Assembly (NCBI RefSeq): GCF_000152725.1
Contig: NZ_CH724131.1
Span: 2,453,167-2,517,166, forward strand
Length of the DNA stretch: 64,000 nucleotides
DNA from: Pseudooceanicola batsensis HTCC2597
Lineage (GTDB): Bacteria; Pseudomonadota; Alphaproteobacteria; Rhodobacterales; Rhodobacteraceae
Direction of reading: 5' to 3'
Part shown: positions 55,669 to 64,000 of the stretch, piece by piece
How positions within the stretch are numbered: position 1 is the stretch's first letter
Layout: the number at the start of each line of letters is the position of its first letter
The notes under the pieces: model-generated
The model's input: only the letters and a program-made list of their open reading frames with translations
Told to the model about the DNA's origin: nothing
The model's database searches: none
Position numbers and translations under genes: made by a program

Positions 55669-58179
55669 TCAAAGCGTCCGTTCGACTTCTTCCCGTTCGA
55701 AGATCTCGATCACGTCGCCCGGACGAACGTCTTCGTAATTCTCGAACGCCATCCCGCATTCCTGACCCGAGATCACCTCGGCCACTTCGTCCTTGAAGCG
55801 CTTGAGTGTCTTCAGCGTCCCCTCGTGGATCACCACATCGTCGCGCAGCAGCCGGACCCCGGCCGAACGGCGTGCAACGCCTTCGGTGACCAGGCAACCG
55901 GCGACCTTGCCGACGCCCGAGACCTTGAAGACCTCCTTGATCTGGGCGTAGCCGATGAAGTTCTCGCGGATCTCGGCGGACAACAGACCCGATGCCGCGG
56001 CCTTCACGTCATCCACGAGGTCGTAGATCACCGAGTAGTACCGGATCTCCACGCCCTTCTGGTTCGCCGCATTCCGCGCCGGAGCGTTCGCCCGGACGTT
56101 GAACCCGAAGACCGGAGCCCCGGACGCCTCGGCCAGGCCGATATCGCTCTCGGTGATTGCGCCGACGCCGGCATGAAGCACCCGCACACGGACCTCTTCG
56201 TTGCCGATCTTTTCCATCGCCTGAACGATGGCCTCGGCCGAGCCCTGAACGTCCGCCTTGACCAGGATCGGCATCTCGGTGACGTTCTCGTCTTCCTTGG
56301 CCTTCTGCATCAGCTGTTCGAGGGTCGTCGCGGCGCCTGCGGCGGCGCGCTTCTCCTTGGCGGATTTCTCGCGGTATTCGGCGATCTCGCGGGCCTGCGC
56401 CTCGGTCTCGGTCACGTTCAGCACGTCGCCCGCTTCGGGCGTGCCGTTGAGACCCAGCACCTCGACCGGAACCGACGGCCCCGCCTCCTTGACGCGCTCG
56501 CCCTTGTCGTTCACGAGCGCCCGGACCTTGCCGTACTGCTCGCCCACGACGAAGACGTCGCCCTGGCGGAGCGTGCCCGACTGGACAAGCACCGTCGCCA
56601 CGGGACCGCGCCCGACGTCGAGCTGCGCTTCGATCACCGCGCCGACGGCCGCCCGATCGGGGTTGGCCTTGAGTTCGAGGATCTCGGCCTGCAGCGCGAT
56701 CGCTTCGAGCAGTTCGTCCAGGCCCTGCCCGCTATGGGCCGACACCTCGACATCCTGCACGTCACCGGACATCTGCTCGACGATCACCTCGTGCTGGAGC
56801 AGCTCGCTCCGCACGGTGTTGGCATCCGCCTCGGGCTTGTCGATCTTGTTGATCGCCACGATCATCGGAACCCCGGCGGCCTTGGCATGATTGATCGCCT
56901 CGACCGTCTGCGGCATGACCGAGTCGTCCGCGGCCACGACCAGCACGACGATATCCGTCACCTGCGCACCGCGGGCCCGCATCGAGGTAAAGGCGGCGTG
57001 GCCCGGCGTATCGAGGAAGGTCAGGGTCTGCCCGCTGTCGGACTGGACCTGATAGGCACCGATATGCTGGGTGATCCCGCCGGCCTCGCCGGAGACCACC
57101 TTGGCATTCCGGATCGCATCGAGAAGCGAGGTCTTGCCGTGGTCCACGTGGCCCATGATGGTCACGACCGGCGCGCGCGGCTTCAGGTCCTCTTCCTTGT
57201 CCTCGACTTCCTTGATGACGTCTTCCACGTCGGCATCCGAGACGCGGACGATGTTGTGCCCGAACTCCTCGACGATCAGTTCCGCGGTATCCGCGTCGAT
57301 CGTCTGGTTCTGGGTCACCATCATGCCGTTCTGCATCAGCGCCTTGACCACGTCGGCCACACGTTCGGCCATCCGGTTGGCAAGCTCGCCGACCATGATC
57401 GCCTCGGGCACCTGGACGTCCCGTACCACCTTTTCGCGCTGGACCGGGCCGCCCATGGCCTTCTGACGCGCACGCTCCTGCTTGCGCTTCATCGCGGCCA
57501 GCGATTTCTGGCGTCCGCCCTCGTCGCCCGACAGCGCCTTGTTCAGGGTCAGCTTGCCCGACCGGCGCCCGTCGGCGCGGCCCTTGCCGCGGCCGCCGCG
57601 GTCGTCGCGGTCGTTGCGCGGTTCGTTGCGGGGCGCACGATCGGCGGGGCCACCGCGGCTGGGTGCCGCCTTGGCCGAGCGCCCGCCATCATCCTGCGGC
57701 GCAGGCGCCGCGGCCTGGGCGGCCGCGCGCTTCGCGGCCTCTTCGGCCTCGCGCTTCTGGCGTTCTTCCTCTTCCGCCTTGGCCTTGAGCGCCTCTTCGC
57801 GCTCGCGCTCCTCGCGGGCCTTGGCCTCGGCCTCCTCGCGGCGACGCTCGCGTTCCTTCTCGCGCGCCTTCTCCTCGGCCTCGCGCTGCGCGACCTCTTC
57901 GGCCTCGCGCGCCTTGGCGGCCTGGACGGCCTTGAGACGACGTTCCATCTCGGCATCGGTGATGCCGGCCGGACGTTTGCCCGAGCCACCCGAAGCGGCG
58001 CCGCCGCCGGTGGACTTGCCCGCAGGACCTGGCTTGGGGACCACGACCCGCTTGCGCTTGGTTTCCACCACGACGTTCTTGGTCCGGCCATGGCTGAAGC
58101 TCTGCTTCACGCTCCCCGAACGGGGACCGCCACGAACGCCCAATGTCTTCTTGCCGTCGTTGTCACTCATGTGGTTCAT
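55669..58179 (-). CDS. infB: Translation initiation factor IF-2
   Basis: 836 residues from ATG 58179 (AAAGGA three nt upstream); ATG 58170, giving MSDNDGKK, is an equally plausible start. The N-terminal third is a charged coiled coil rich in EAEERAREERE repeats, typical of IF-2. The G domain has [10 protein letters not shown] (near residue 343), DTPGHAAF and NKIDKPEA, then domains II-IV. IF-2 places fMet-tRNA on the ribosome. It is last in the minus-strand operon. Confidence 0.96.
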   Translation of the reverse strand: MNHMSDNDGKKTLGVRGGPRSGSVKQSFSHGRTKNVVVETKRKRVVVPKPGPAGKSTGGGAASGGSGKRPAGITDAEMERRLKAVQAAKAREAEEVAQREAEEKAREKERERRREEAEAKAREEREREEALKAKAEEEERQKREAEEAAKRAAAQAAAPAPQDDGGRSAKAAPSRGGPADRAPRNEPRNDRDDRGGRGKGRADGRRSGKLTLNKALSGDEGGRQKSLAAMKRKQERARQKAMGGPVQREKVVRDVQVPEAIMVGELANRMAERVADVVKALMQNGMMVTQNQTIDADTAELIVEEFGHNIVRVSDADVEDVIKEVEDKEEDLKPRAPVVTIMGHVDHGKTSLLDAIRNAKVVSGEAGGITQHIGAYQVQSDSGQTLTFLDTPGHAAFTSMRARGAQVTDIVVLVVAADDSVMPQTVEAINHAKAAGVPMIVAINKIDKPEADANTVRSELLQHEVIVEQMSGDVQDVEVSAHSGQGLDELLEAIALQAEILELKANPDRAAVGAVIEAQLDVGRGPVATVLVQSGTLRQGDVFVVGEQYGKVRALVNDKGERVKEAGPSVPVEVLGLNGTPEAGDVLNVTETEAQAREIAEYREKSAKEKRAAAGAATTLEQLMQKAKEDENVTEMPILVKADVQGSAEAIVQAMEKIGNEEVRVRVLHAGVGAITESDIGLAEASGAPVFGFNVRANAPARNAANQKGVEIRYYSVIYDLVDDVKAAASGLLSAEIRENFIGYAQIKEVFKVSGVGKVAGCLVTEGVARRSAGVRLLRDDVVIHEGTLKTLKRFKDEVAEVISGQECGMAFENYEDVRPGDVIEIFEREEVERTL

Positions 58180-58211
58180 ATTTCCTTTCGGGCGGGACCC
58201 TCCCGCCAGCG

Positions 58212-58802
58212 TCAGGCGCGCAGGCCTTTCAACCTTGCGGCCTCCTCTACAACTCTTTTGCTCAGTCCGCCAGTTCCTAAGGCGGCGTGTATGACAGTTT
58301 CACGCCCGAAGGCCAACCCCAGCTCGTCTGCCGTGAGCCAGCCGATGAATCTGCCACCATAAGGGGTCGAGAGCTTGCTTTTCCCCCGGCCCGACCCGTC
58401 GCTGGCCTGGATCAGCACATCTGCATAATCCTTGGCCAGCCAATCCTTGACCTTCTCGTACCCGGCGACCGCATCGCCGGATTTGCGCGCCATCGCCAGC
58501 AGGCTGGTCACATGTGTCACCAGTCCGGCCTCGACCTGATCGATCAGCCCCTCGGGGATCGTCACGGCCTGTTTCGCCGAACGGGCGAACAGCTTCTTCG
58601 CCACTGCCGACTCGAGCGTCGCCCGCTCGGCAGTGACCCATATACCGCGTCCCGGAAGCTTTTCCAGCACATCCGGCACGATAGCGGAATCCGGTCCGAC
58701 CACGAAGCGGACCAGCCCCTCCTTGGGCCGGACCTCTCCGGTGACGATACACTTCCGTTCCGGACCGGCTTCCCGGTCCCTGGTTCGACCGCCTCGGGTC
58801 AT
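58212..58802 (-). CDS. YlxR family RNA-binding protein with L7Ae-like C-terminus
   Basis: 196 residues. The N-terminal YlxR domain has [22 protein letters not shown] and the basic [14 protein letters not shown]; the second half (residues 100-190) resembles ribosomal L7Ae/L30e, as in alphaproteobacterial fused members. It probably binds RNA or the ribosome. Position between nusA (16-bp gap) and infB (32 bp) is the conserved one. Confidence 0.9.
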   Translation of the reverse strand: MTRGGRTRDREAGPERKCIVTGEVRPKEGLVRFVVGPDSAIVPDVLEKLPGRGIWVTAERATLESAVAKKLFARSAKQAVTIPEGLIDQVEAGLVTHVTSLLAMARKSGDAVAGYEKVKDWLAKDYADVLIQASDGSGRGKSKLSTPYGGRFIGWLTADELGLAFGRETVIHAALGTGGLSKRVVEEAARLKGLRA

Positions 58803-58818
58803 CGCGGTTCCTCCGGGG

Positions 58819-60429
58819 TCAGGCGTCGGCCTGAGCCTCCACCTCTTCCGAAGCTTCCTCGGCCTCGAGTTCCGCCGGATCGACCCAGCCCAGCATGACG
58901 CGTGCGTTCATGACCATGTGCTGCGCTTCCTCGAGCGAGACGTCGAAGGGTTCCAGCAGACCGTCATCCTTGACACGCTCGCCCTCTACCGTCGTCCAGC
59001 CGCCGGCCAGTTCCCAGTCGGCGCAGGTGGCGAAATCCTCGAGCGTCTTCACACCGTCCTCGGCCAGGGCCTGAATCATCTGGGGTGTCAGCCCCTCGAA
59101 TTCAATAAGGCTGTCTTCGGCACCCAGTTCGCGGGCGCGTTCCATCGCCGCCTTGGCCTGGGCCTCGAGAACGTCACGGGCGCGCGCCTGCAGTTCGTTC
59201 GCCGTCTCTTCGTCGACGCCGTCGATCACCAGCAGCTCGTCGATCTCGACATATGCGACCTCTTCGAGGTTCGTGAAGCCTTCGGAAACGAGAAGCTGGG
59301 CGAAGAATTCGTCCAGATCGAGCGTATCGACGAACAGCTTGGTGCGTTCCTCGAACTCTTTCTGACGACGGGCCGATTCCTCTTCTTCCGTCATGATGTC
59401 GATGTCGAGCGCGGTAAGCTGCGATGCCAGACGCACGTTCTGACCGCGCCGGCCGATGGCGAGCGAAAGCTGCTCTTCCGGCACCACCACCTCGATCCGC
59501 TCGGCCTCTTCGTCGAGAACCACCTTGGTGACCTCGGCGGGCTGCAGCGCGTTGACGAGGAAGGTCGGCTGATCCTCGTTCCAGGGGATGATGTCGATCT
59601 TTTCGCCCTGAAGTTCGTTCACCACGGCCTGAACGCGGCTGCCGCGCATCCCGACACAGGCGCCGACCGGGTCGATCGACCCGTCGTAGGAGATCACGGC
59701 GATCTTGGCGCGCGACCCCGGATCGCGGGCGACGGCCTTGATCTCGATGATTCCCTCGTAGATCTCGGGCACTTCCATCTTGAAGAGCTCGGCCATGAAC
59801 TGCGGATCGGTGCGGCTCAGGAAGATCTGCGGCCCGCGCTGTTCGCGGCGCACATCCTTGATGTAGCAGCGGATCCGGTCGTTCGGGCGATAGCTCTCGC
59901 GGCCGATCTTCTCGTTCCGGCGCAGGATGGCTTCGCCCCGGCCCACATCGACGATGATATTGCCGTATTCCTCGCGCTTGACGACACCGTTGATGATCGT
60001 GCCGGCGCGGTCCTTGAATTCCTCGTACTGGCGGTCGCGCTCGGCCTCGCGCACCTTCTGGAGAATCACCTGCTTGGCGGACTGGGCTGCGATCCGGCCC
60101 ATGTCGACCGGCGGAACCTCTTCGGTGAAGGTGTCGCCGACCTGCGGATCGGCCATGTACTGCCGGGCCTGCTCAACCGTCATCTCGGCCTGGTAATTCT
60201 CCAGCTCCTCGTCCTCGACCACGGTGCGGACGCGGGTAAAGGTCGCGCGGCCCGTCTTGCGGTCGATCGACACGCGGATGTCCATCTCGGCGCCGTAGCG
60301 GCTCTTCGCGGCGCGGGCGAGGGATTCCTCCATCGCTTCGACAACCAGGCCGGGGTCGATCATCTTCTCGCGCGCGACCGCTTCGGCGGTCTGCAGAAGT
60401 TCAAGCTGGTTGGCAGAGGTAATCGCCAT
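58819..60429 (-). CDS. nusA: Transcription termination/antitermination factor NusA
   Basis: 536 residues from ATG 60429, with GGAGGA eight nt upstream. Domains in order: the N-terminal RNAP-binding domain, S1 domain (about residues 135-200, [17 protein letters not shown]), KH1 ([23 protein letters not shown]), KH2 ([15 protein letters not shown]), then two acidic C-terminal repeats (helix-hairpin-helix-like). NusA controls pausing, termination and rRNA antitermination and could autoregulate this operon through its leader. Confidence 0.96.
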   Translation of the reverse strand: MAITSANQLELLQTAEAVAREKMIDPGLVVEAMEESLARAAKSRYGAEMDIRVSIDRKTGRATFTRVRTVVEDEELENYQAEMTVEQARQYMADPQVGDTFTEEVPPVDMGRIAAQSAKQVILQKVREAERDRQYEEFKDRAGTIINGVVKREEYGNIIVDVGRGEAILRRNEKIGRESYRPNDRIRCYIKDVRREQRGPQIFLSRTDPQFMAELFKMEVPEIYEGIIEIKAVARDPGSRAKIAVISYDGSIDPVGACVGMRGSRVQAVVNELQGEKIDIIPWNEDQPTFLVNALQPAEVTKVVLDEEAERIEVVVPEEQLSLAIGRRGQNVRLASQLTALDIDIMTEEEESARRQKEFEERTKLFVDTLDLDEFFAQLLVSEGFTNLEEVAYVEIDELLVIDGVDEETANELQARARDVLEAQAKAAMERARELGAEDSLIEFEGLTPQMIQALAEDGVKTLEDFATCADWELAGGWTTVEGERVKDDGLLEPFDVSLEEAQHMVMNARVMLGWVDPAELEAEEASEEVEAQADA

Positions 60430-60433
60430 CGTT

Positions 60434-61003
60434 TCAGTCCTCCTCGGAACCTTCCTCAGTCTCAATGTCGTCGAATTGGCTTTCGTCGAGCTGCCCCGCG
60501 TCCTTGCGCGCCTTGAGCATCTCCTTGATGAGCTCGTCGGTCAGGACCAGCTTGGCATCCGCCAGCCAGTCGAAGTGCAGCCCGACGGTGCCTTCTTCTA
60601 TGTTGATCAGGATCTCGCCGCCTTCGACCCCGGCAAGAACCCCCTTGAAGCGCTTGCGACCGTCGATCAGTTCGGTCGTCTCGATCTTGGCCTCGTAGCC
60701 CTGGAACGTGTCGAAATCCTTGAGCCGGGTCAGCGGCCGGTCGATCCCGGGCGACGACACCTCGAGCGTGTAGGCGTCGCTTACGGGATCCTCCACATCG
60801 AGCGTCGCGCTCACGGCGTTCGAGATTTCGGCGCATTCGTCCACCTCGATCCCGCCGCCGGGACGTTCGGCCATGATCTGAAGCGTCTTGGTCTGTCCGC
60901 CCATCAGGCGCAGGCGCACCAGTTCGAACCCCATGTCCTCGATGACGGGGGTCACGATCTCGGCCAGGCGACGGTCGATGGCGGTCTTGGCGATAAGGTC
61001 CAT
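60434..61003 (-). CDS. rimP: Ribosome maturation factor RimP
   Basis: 189 residues from ATG 61003; a longer frame would need a TTG at 61027. The motif [24 protein letters not shown], followed by [10 protein letters not shown] and [12 protein letters not shown], identifies RimP, which assists 30S subunit assembly. First gene of the operon, four bases ahead of nusA. The C-terminal 30 residues are acidic, as in related species. Confidence 0.94.
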   Translation of the reverse strand: MDLIAKTAIDRRLAEIVTPVIEDMGFELVRLRLMGGQTKTLQIMAERPGGGIEVDECAEISNAVSATLDVEDPVSDAYTLEVSSPGIDRPLTRLKDFDTFQGYEAKIETTELIDGRKRFKGVLAGVEGGEILINIEEGTVGLHFDWLADAKLVLTDELIKEMLKARKDAGQLDESQFDDIETEEGSEED

Positions 61004-61025
61004 GGGGGACGTGATCTCCGGGTAC

Positions 61026-61100
61026 AAAAAAACGGGCGCGCGGCCCGTTGATGCATCCGGTGGAGCGTTTCGGCCAGAGCCTCAACACGCCGCTGTTGAG
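61026..61100 (-). promoter_or_regulatory. rimP leader with terminator hairpin (attenuator)
   Basis: The 5' leader of rimP-nusA-ylxR-infB folds into an early hairpin (61081-61087 with 61094-61100, 7 bp). It then forms a classic intrinsic terminator (61043-61049 with 61031-61037, loop CGCGC, followed by seven U) only about 20 nt before the rimP ATG. A terminator inside the leader implies premature termination as control. A rimP-leader RNA is described for alphaproteobacteria (Rfam rimP), and this position matches. Confidence 0.75.
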
Positions 61101-61103
61101 CGG

Positions 61104-61132
61104 CATATAGGCCCGGCGGCCGCGAATCGCAA
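61104..61132 (-). promoter_or_regulatory. Promoter of the rimP operon
   Basis: On the minus strand TTGCGA (61132-61127), a 17-bp spacer and TATATG (61109-61104). The predicted transcript starts close to the first leader hairpin at 61100. Confidence 0.6.
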
Positions 61133-61204
61133 GAGGCTTCTCGTCTCTCCCCCTCGGATTGTCATCATGCTAACAGCCGGACAGGCAAAGGACCCGGATG
61201 ACCC

Positions 61205-61636
61205 ATGAAAGACACAGCGCCGACACCGCCCGATGACAGCTGGCACCCCGTCGAGGACGGCGGGTTCATCCACCATGTCGGACCGATCTGGTATCGCGAG
61301 ACAGAAGGCCACCCGCAGCGGATCGGGTTCCGCGCGGCCGACCATCACCGCAACCTGAACGGCGTCGTGCAGGGGGGCATGCTGATGACACTTGCGGATC
61401 GCGGACTTGGCCGTATCGCCCGCCGATGTCATGGCGGCAATCCCGTGGCGACGGTCAATTTCAGCTACGATTTCCTCGGCGCCGCGCGAATCGGGCGCTT
61501 CGTCGAGGTCCGGCCCCGCATCGTGCGCGAGACCGGAAGCCTGATCTGGATGGTGGGCGAGATCCTGGCCGACGGGGAACTGATCGGCCGGGCCCACGGC
61601 ATCTGGAAAAAGCTGAAGCGCAAACCCGAAACCTGA
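61205..61636 (+). CDS. Hotdog-fold thioesterase (PaaI-like)
   Basis: 143 residues. HHRNLNGVVQGGMLMTLADRGLGRIAR has the conserved Asn/Gly and Asp of acyl-CoA thioesterases, followed by VATVNFSYDFLGAARIGRFVEV. Substrate unknown. It is divergent from rimP, and its 3' end converges on the GrdB/PrdB-like gene (17-bp gap). Confidence 0.87.
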   Translation: MKDTAPTPPDDSWHPVEDGGFIHHVGPIWYRETEGHPQRIGFRAADHHRNLNGVVQGGMLMTLADRGLGRIARRCHGGNPVATVNFSYDFLGAARIGRFVEVRPRIVRETGSLIWMVGEILADGELIGRAHGIWKKLKRKPET

Positions 61637-61653
61637 GGCCGAGGCCGAGCGGG

Positions 61654-62556
61654 TCAGGTCGCCTCGCGGATGCGCCGCGCGACCTCGCGATCGGCATGGG
61701 CCTTGGCCCGGTGGCGGGCCATGTCTTCGTCCGACCGGGTCGCGACGTTCGAATAGTCGAGCTTCCACCGCGCGTCCTCTGACCACCGCTGCGGGTTCTG
61801 CACCGTCGTCCTGGCTGCCGGCGCCGTTTCCAGCACCCGCAGCGCCAGCGCCAGGGTCCCGGCCTGGCTGGCCGGATCCTTCGGTCGCCCGGCGGAATTG
61901 CCCAGGGGAAAGTCCGAGAACAGGAACCGTGGCGCGCCGACATGCTCCACGATGTCCTTGGCGCATCCCATGATGACGGTCGGTATTCCCTGGTCCTCCA
62001 GGTGCCGCGCCACGAGCGTCACGGACTGGTGGCAGACCGGGCAGTTCGGCACGAACACGGCCGCCTCCGCCCCGTCTTCGCGGCATCGTGCCAGGATCTC
62101 CGGCGCGTCCACGCCAAGGGTATGGCGCACCGAACGGTTGGTGGGCAGGCCGTGGAACCGGGGCGCGAGGGACCCGAACAGGCGACCCTCGGCCTCTCGC
62201 AGCGCGGGAAGGGGGAACCAGGTGCCAGAATCCTCCATCGTCGTGTGGTCCCGGTCGATCGCCACGTGAGAGATCCGCAGGTCGTGATCCTCGCGCACGC
62301 TGCCGGAATAGACCTGGTAGAACTTGGCCTCGGCATTGTACGCGGACCCCGGCCCCTGATCGCCCCGGTCCGGCCGGTAGGGCGCCGCGGTCGTGATCAG
62401 GGCGAGCTTCATCTCGGTCAGGGGCCTGCCCAGCGGAGCGAAGGGCACATCCGGGTGATGCGCCCAGACATAGGGATTGTCGAACCCCAGCGCGAGATAC
62501 CAGTCACGCGTGCGCCGCATGTAGGGAACGGGAGTGTCGTGCGGATCGGCCTGCAT
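61654..62556 (-). CDS. GrdB/PrdB-like reductase-family protein (Cys form)
   Basis: 300 residues. The segments SLAPRFHGL, SVRHTLGVDAPEILARCREDGAEAAVFVPNCPVCHQS and LVARHLEDQGIPTVIM match the glycine/sarcosine/betaine/D-proline reductase selenoprotein B family as I know it. In many members the first Cys of the motif is selenocysteine (UxxC); here it is Cys172-x-x-Cys175. The canonical PrdA/GrdE partners are absent, so the true substrate is unknown; a redox role for the CxxC pair is inferred. The start overlaps the pip stop by one base (TGATG). Confidence 0.7.
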   Translation of the reverse strand: MQADPHDTPVPYMRRTRDWYLALGFDNPYVWAHHPDVPFAPLGRPLTEMKLALITTAAPYRPDRGDQGPGSAYNAEAKFYQVYSGSVREDHDLRISHVAIDRDHTTMEDSGTWFPLPALREAEGRLFGSLAPRFHGLPTNRSVRHTLGVDAPEILARCREDGAEAAVFVPNCPVCHQSVTLVARHLEDQGIPTVIMGCAKDIVEHVGAPRFLFSDFPLGNSAGRPKDPASQAGTLALALRVLETAPAARTTVQNPQRWSEDARWKLDYSNVATRSDEDMARHRAKAHADREVARRIREAT

Positions 62557-63539
62557 CAGCCGGCGGTCGACCGCGACGCGATACGGTTCATCGCCCGCAC
62601 CAGGGCGGCCGAAATGCCCGGCTCGGACAGGGCGTGGCCGGCGTCTCCGACGATCTGCAGCTCTCCTTCCGGCCAGCGCGACGCCAGTTCATAGGCCATG
62701 AGCGGCGGGCAGATCATGTCGTAACGCCCCTGGACGATGACCCCGGGAATATCGGCGATCCGATCGGCATTGGCCAGGAGCTGACCATCCCGCTCGAGCC
62801 ATCCCAGATGGGTGAAATAGTGATTCTCCAGCCGCGCGAAGGCCCGGGCATAGTCACCGGGCGATTCGCCCCCCTGTCCGGCGGTGCGCATCGAGGCGAG
62901 CGAATTTTCCCATGCCGACCACACCCGCGCATACCGGGTCTGTTCTTTCAGATCGCCCGAGAAGAGCCGTCGATGATAGGCGGCGATCATGTCGTCTCGC
63001 TCGTCTTCCGGGATCGGCTCCTGGAAACGGGCCCAGGCCTCGGGCCAGAACGCGCCGGCCCCGCCCTGGTAGAACCAGTTCAACTCGCGCCGCGTCATCA
63101 GGAACACGCCGCGCAGCACCAGGTTGCGCACCCGCCCGGGATGGGTCTGCGCATAGATCAGCGCCAGCGTCGCGCCCCAGCTGCCGCCGAAGACCGACCA
63201 GGTGTCGATGTCCAGCGTCTCGCGGATCAGTTCGATGTCCCGCACCAGATGCCAGGTCGTGTTGTGCTCGACGCTGGCATGGGGGCGCGAGCGTCCGCAG
63301 CCGCGCTGGTCGAACAGGACGATCCGGTAGTGATTGGGGTCGAAATAGCGCCGCATCGCCGGGCTGCACCCGCCGCCGGGACCGCCGTGCAGCACCACGA
63401 CGGGGGCGCCTTCGGGATTGCCCGCCTGCTCCATGTAGATCGTGTGGCCGTCGCCCACGTCCAGCATGCGCTGATCGAACGGGTCGATCGGGGGATAGAG
63501 GTATGAAGCTGCGCTCTTTTGGCCCGAGGACTTGTCCAT
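62556..63539 (-). CDS. pip: Proline iminopeptidase
   Basis: 327 residues from ATG 63539; ATG 63563 is an alternative. The alpha/beta hydrolase motifs are those of S33 prolyl aminopeptidases: HGGPGGGCSPAMRRYFDP, FDQRGCGRSRPHA, and the nucleophile in FGGSWGATLALIYA (Ser120), with DAGHALSEPG near the end. It releases N-terminal proline from peptides. The stop is coupled to the GrdB/PrdB-like gene. Divergent from ubiG, with only 49 bp between the starts. Confidence 0.92.
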   Translation of the reverse strand: MDKSSGQKSAASYLYPPIDPFDQRMLDVGDGHTIYMEQAGNPEGAPVVVLHGGPGGGCSPAMRRYFDPNHYRIVLFDQRGCGRSRPHASVEHNTTWHLVRDIELIRETLDIDTWSVFGGSWGATLALIYAQTHPGRVRNLVLRGVFLMTRRELNWFYQGGAGAFWPEAWARFQEPIPEDERDDMIAAYHRRLFSGDLKEQTRYARVWSAWENSLASMRTAGQGGESPGDYARAFARLENHYFTHLGWLERDGQLLANADRIADIPGVIVQGRYDMICPPLMAYELASRWPEGELQIVGDAGHALSEPGISAALVRAMNRIASRSTAG

Positions 63540-63588
63540 GATCTGCCCTATATAGGTCGTCATCAACCATGGCCCCAAGGATCAGGAA

Positions 63589-64000
63589 ATGCAATCGACA
63601 GGCACGATCGACCCGGCGGAAGTTGCCAAGTTCGAAGCCATGGCGGCGGATTGGTGGGACCCTGACGGCAAGTTCAAGCCGCTGCACATGATGAACCCCG
63701 TCCGGCTGGACTATGTCACCCGGCAGGTGGCCGCCGAATTCGATCGCGACCTTTCCGGCGACCGCCCGTTCGCAGGGCTTCGCGTTCTCGATATCGGATG
63801 CGGCGGCGGGCTCCTGTGCGAGCCCATGGCGCGGCTCGGCGCCGAGGTGGTGGGCGCCGACGCGGCCGAGCGCAACATCCCCGTCGCCCGGATCCATGCC
63901 GAACAGTCGGGGCTGAGGATCGACTATCGCCACACAACGGCCGAGGCGTTGGCCGAGGCCGGTGAACGGTTCGACGTCGTGCTCAACATGGAGGTGGTCG
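63589..64000 (+). CDS. ubiG: Ubiquinone biosynthesis O-methyltransferase, 5' part
   Basis: The frame is open to the window end (137 residues visible). After [26 protein letters not shown], which is the UbiG N-terminal signature, comes the SAM motif [25 protein letters not shown] and then VVLNMEVV. UbiG methylates two hydroxyls in ubiquinone synthesis. The start at 63589 follows AAGGATCAGGA. The C-terminal half lies outside the window. Confidence 0.93.
   Translation, partial: MQSTGTIDPAEVAKFEAMAADWWDPDGKFKPLHMMNPVRLDYVTRQVAAEFDRDLSGDRPFAGLRVLDIGCGGGLLCEPMARLGAEVVGADAAERNIPVARIHAEQSGLRIDYRHTTAEALAEAGERFDVVLNMEVV

Overview
The window is GC-rich alphaproteobacterial chromosome, very probably from a Roseobacter/Rhodobacter-type member of the Rhodobacteraceae. 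The evidence is gene content and order: a thioredoxin-TPR / LON-domain / Trm112 / UbiH block, the rimP-nusA-ylxR-infB operon with an alphaproteobacterial-type leader, aminotransferase-ftsK-lolA, and glcD-glcE-glcF. It is almost entirely core housekeeping DNA. I see no tRNA, rRNA, IS element, prophage, CRISPR array or replication origin. About 60 genes are packed with short gaps and many ATGA/GTGA overlaps.

Layout. 1-4.8 kb: 3' part of gltB, mtgA, a GST and queG. 4.9-7.9 kb: an acidic secreted protein facing an msrB-msrA pair, then xthA. 7.9-11.6 kb: a decayed membrane-protein gene, then thioredoxin-TPR, LON-domain and Trm112 genes converging on a UbiH-family hydroxylase. 11.7-18.1 kb: amidase, aminotransferase, ftsK, lolA. 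18.1-21.7 kb: lipoprotein lytic transglycosylase, AEC transporter, hspQ, gamma-glutamyltransferase. 22.2-25.6 kb: thiolase, HSL-type esterase, free-Met-(R)-sulfoxide reductase, RluA. 25.6-29.5 kb (minus strand): lytic transglycosylase, kinase-like protein with an adenylation-type tail, membrane protein, aldehyde dehydrogenase. 29.7-33.8 kb: 1-Cys peroxiredoxin, DUF4336 protein, FAD oxidoreductase divergent from mnmD, EamA transporter. 33.8-37.2 kb: large soluble lytic transglycosylase, dapA, small secreted protein. 37.3-46.9 kb: the glycolate/glyoxylate region (glcD-glcE-small membrane protein-glcF, and on the other strand glcB plus a GlcG/HbpS protein), with a trypsin-like protease, Hsp20, a PaaI thioesterase and a VOC protein between. 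47-49.6 kb: a PstS-like/OmpA fusion with an unknown exported partner. 49.7-55.5 kb: secA facing parvulin-argJ-mutT, then a 46-residue protein. 55.7-61.1 kb: rimP-nusA-ylxR-infB on the minus strand. 61.2-64 kb: hotdog thioesterase, GrdB/PrdB-like dithiol protein coupled to proline iminopeptidase, and the 5' part of ubiG.

Functional themes: oxidative-damage repair (MsrA, MsrB, fRMsr, 1-Cys peroxiredoxin, XthA, MutT), envelope turnover and export (MtgA, three lytic transglycosylases, LolA, SecA, parvulin, OmpA fusion), translation and tRNA modification (QueG, RluA, MnmD, Trm112, RimP/NusA/IF2) and glycolate use. I found no clearly new multigene system. The items most worth a second look are the kinase/adenylation-tail fusion, the Cys form of a selenoprotein family, the small proteins at 39903 and 55355, the broken DUF6653-like gene, the PstS-OmpA pair, and several leader or promoter structures.
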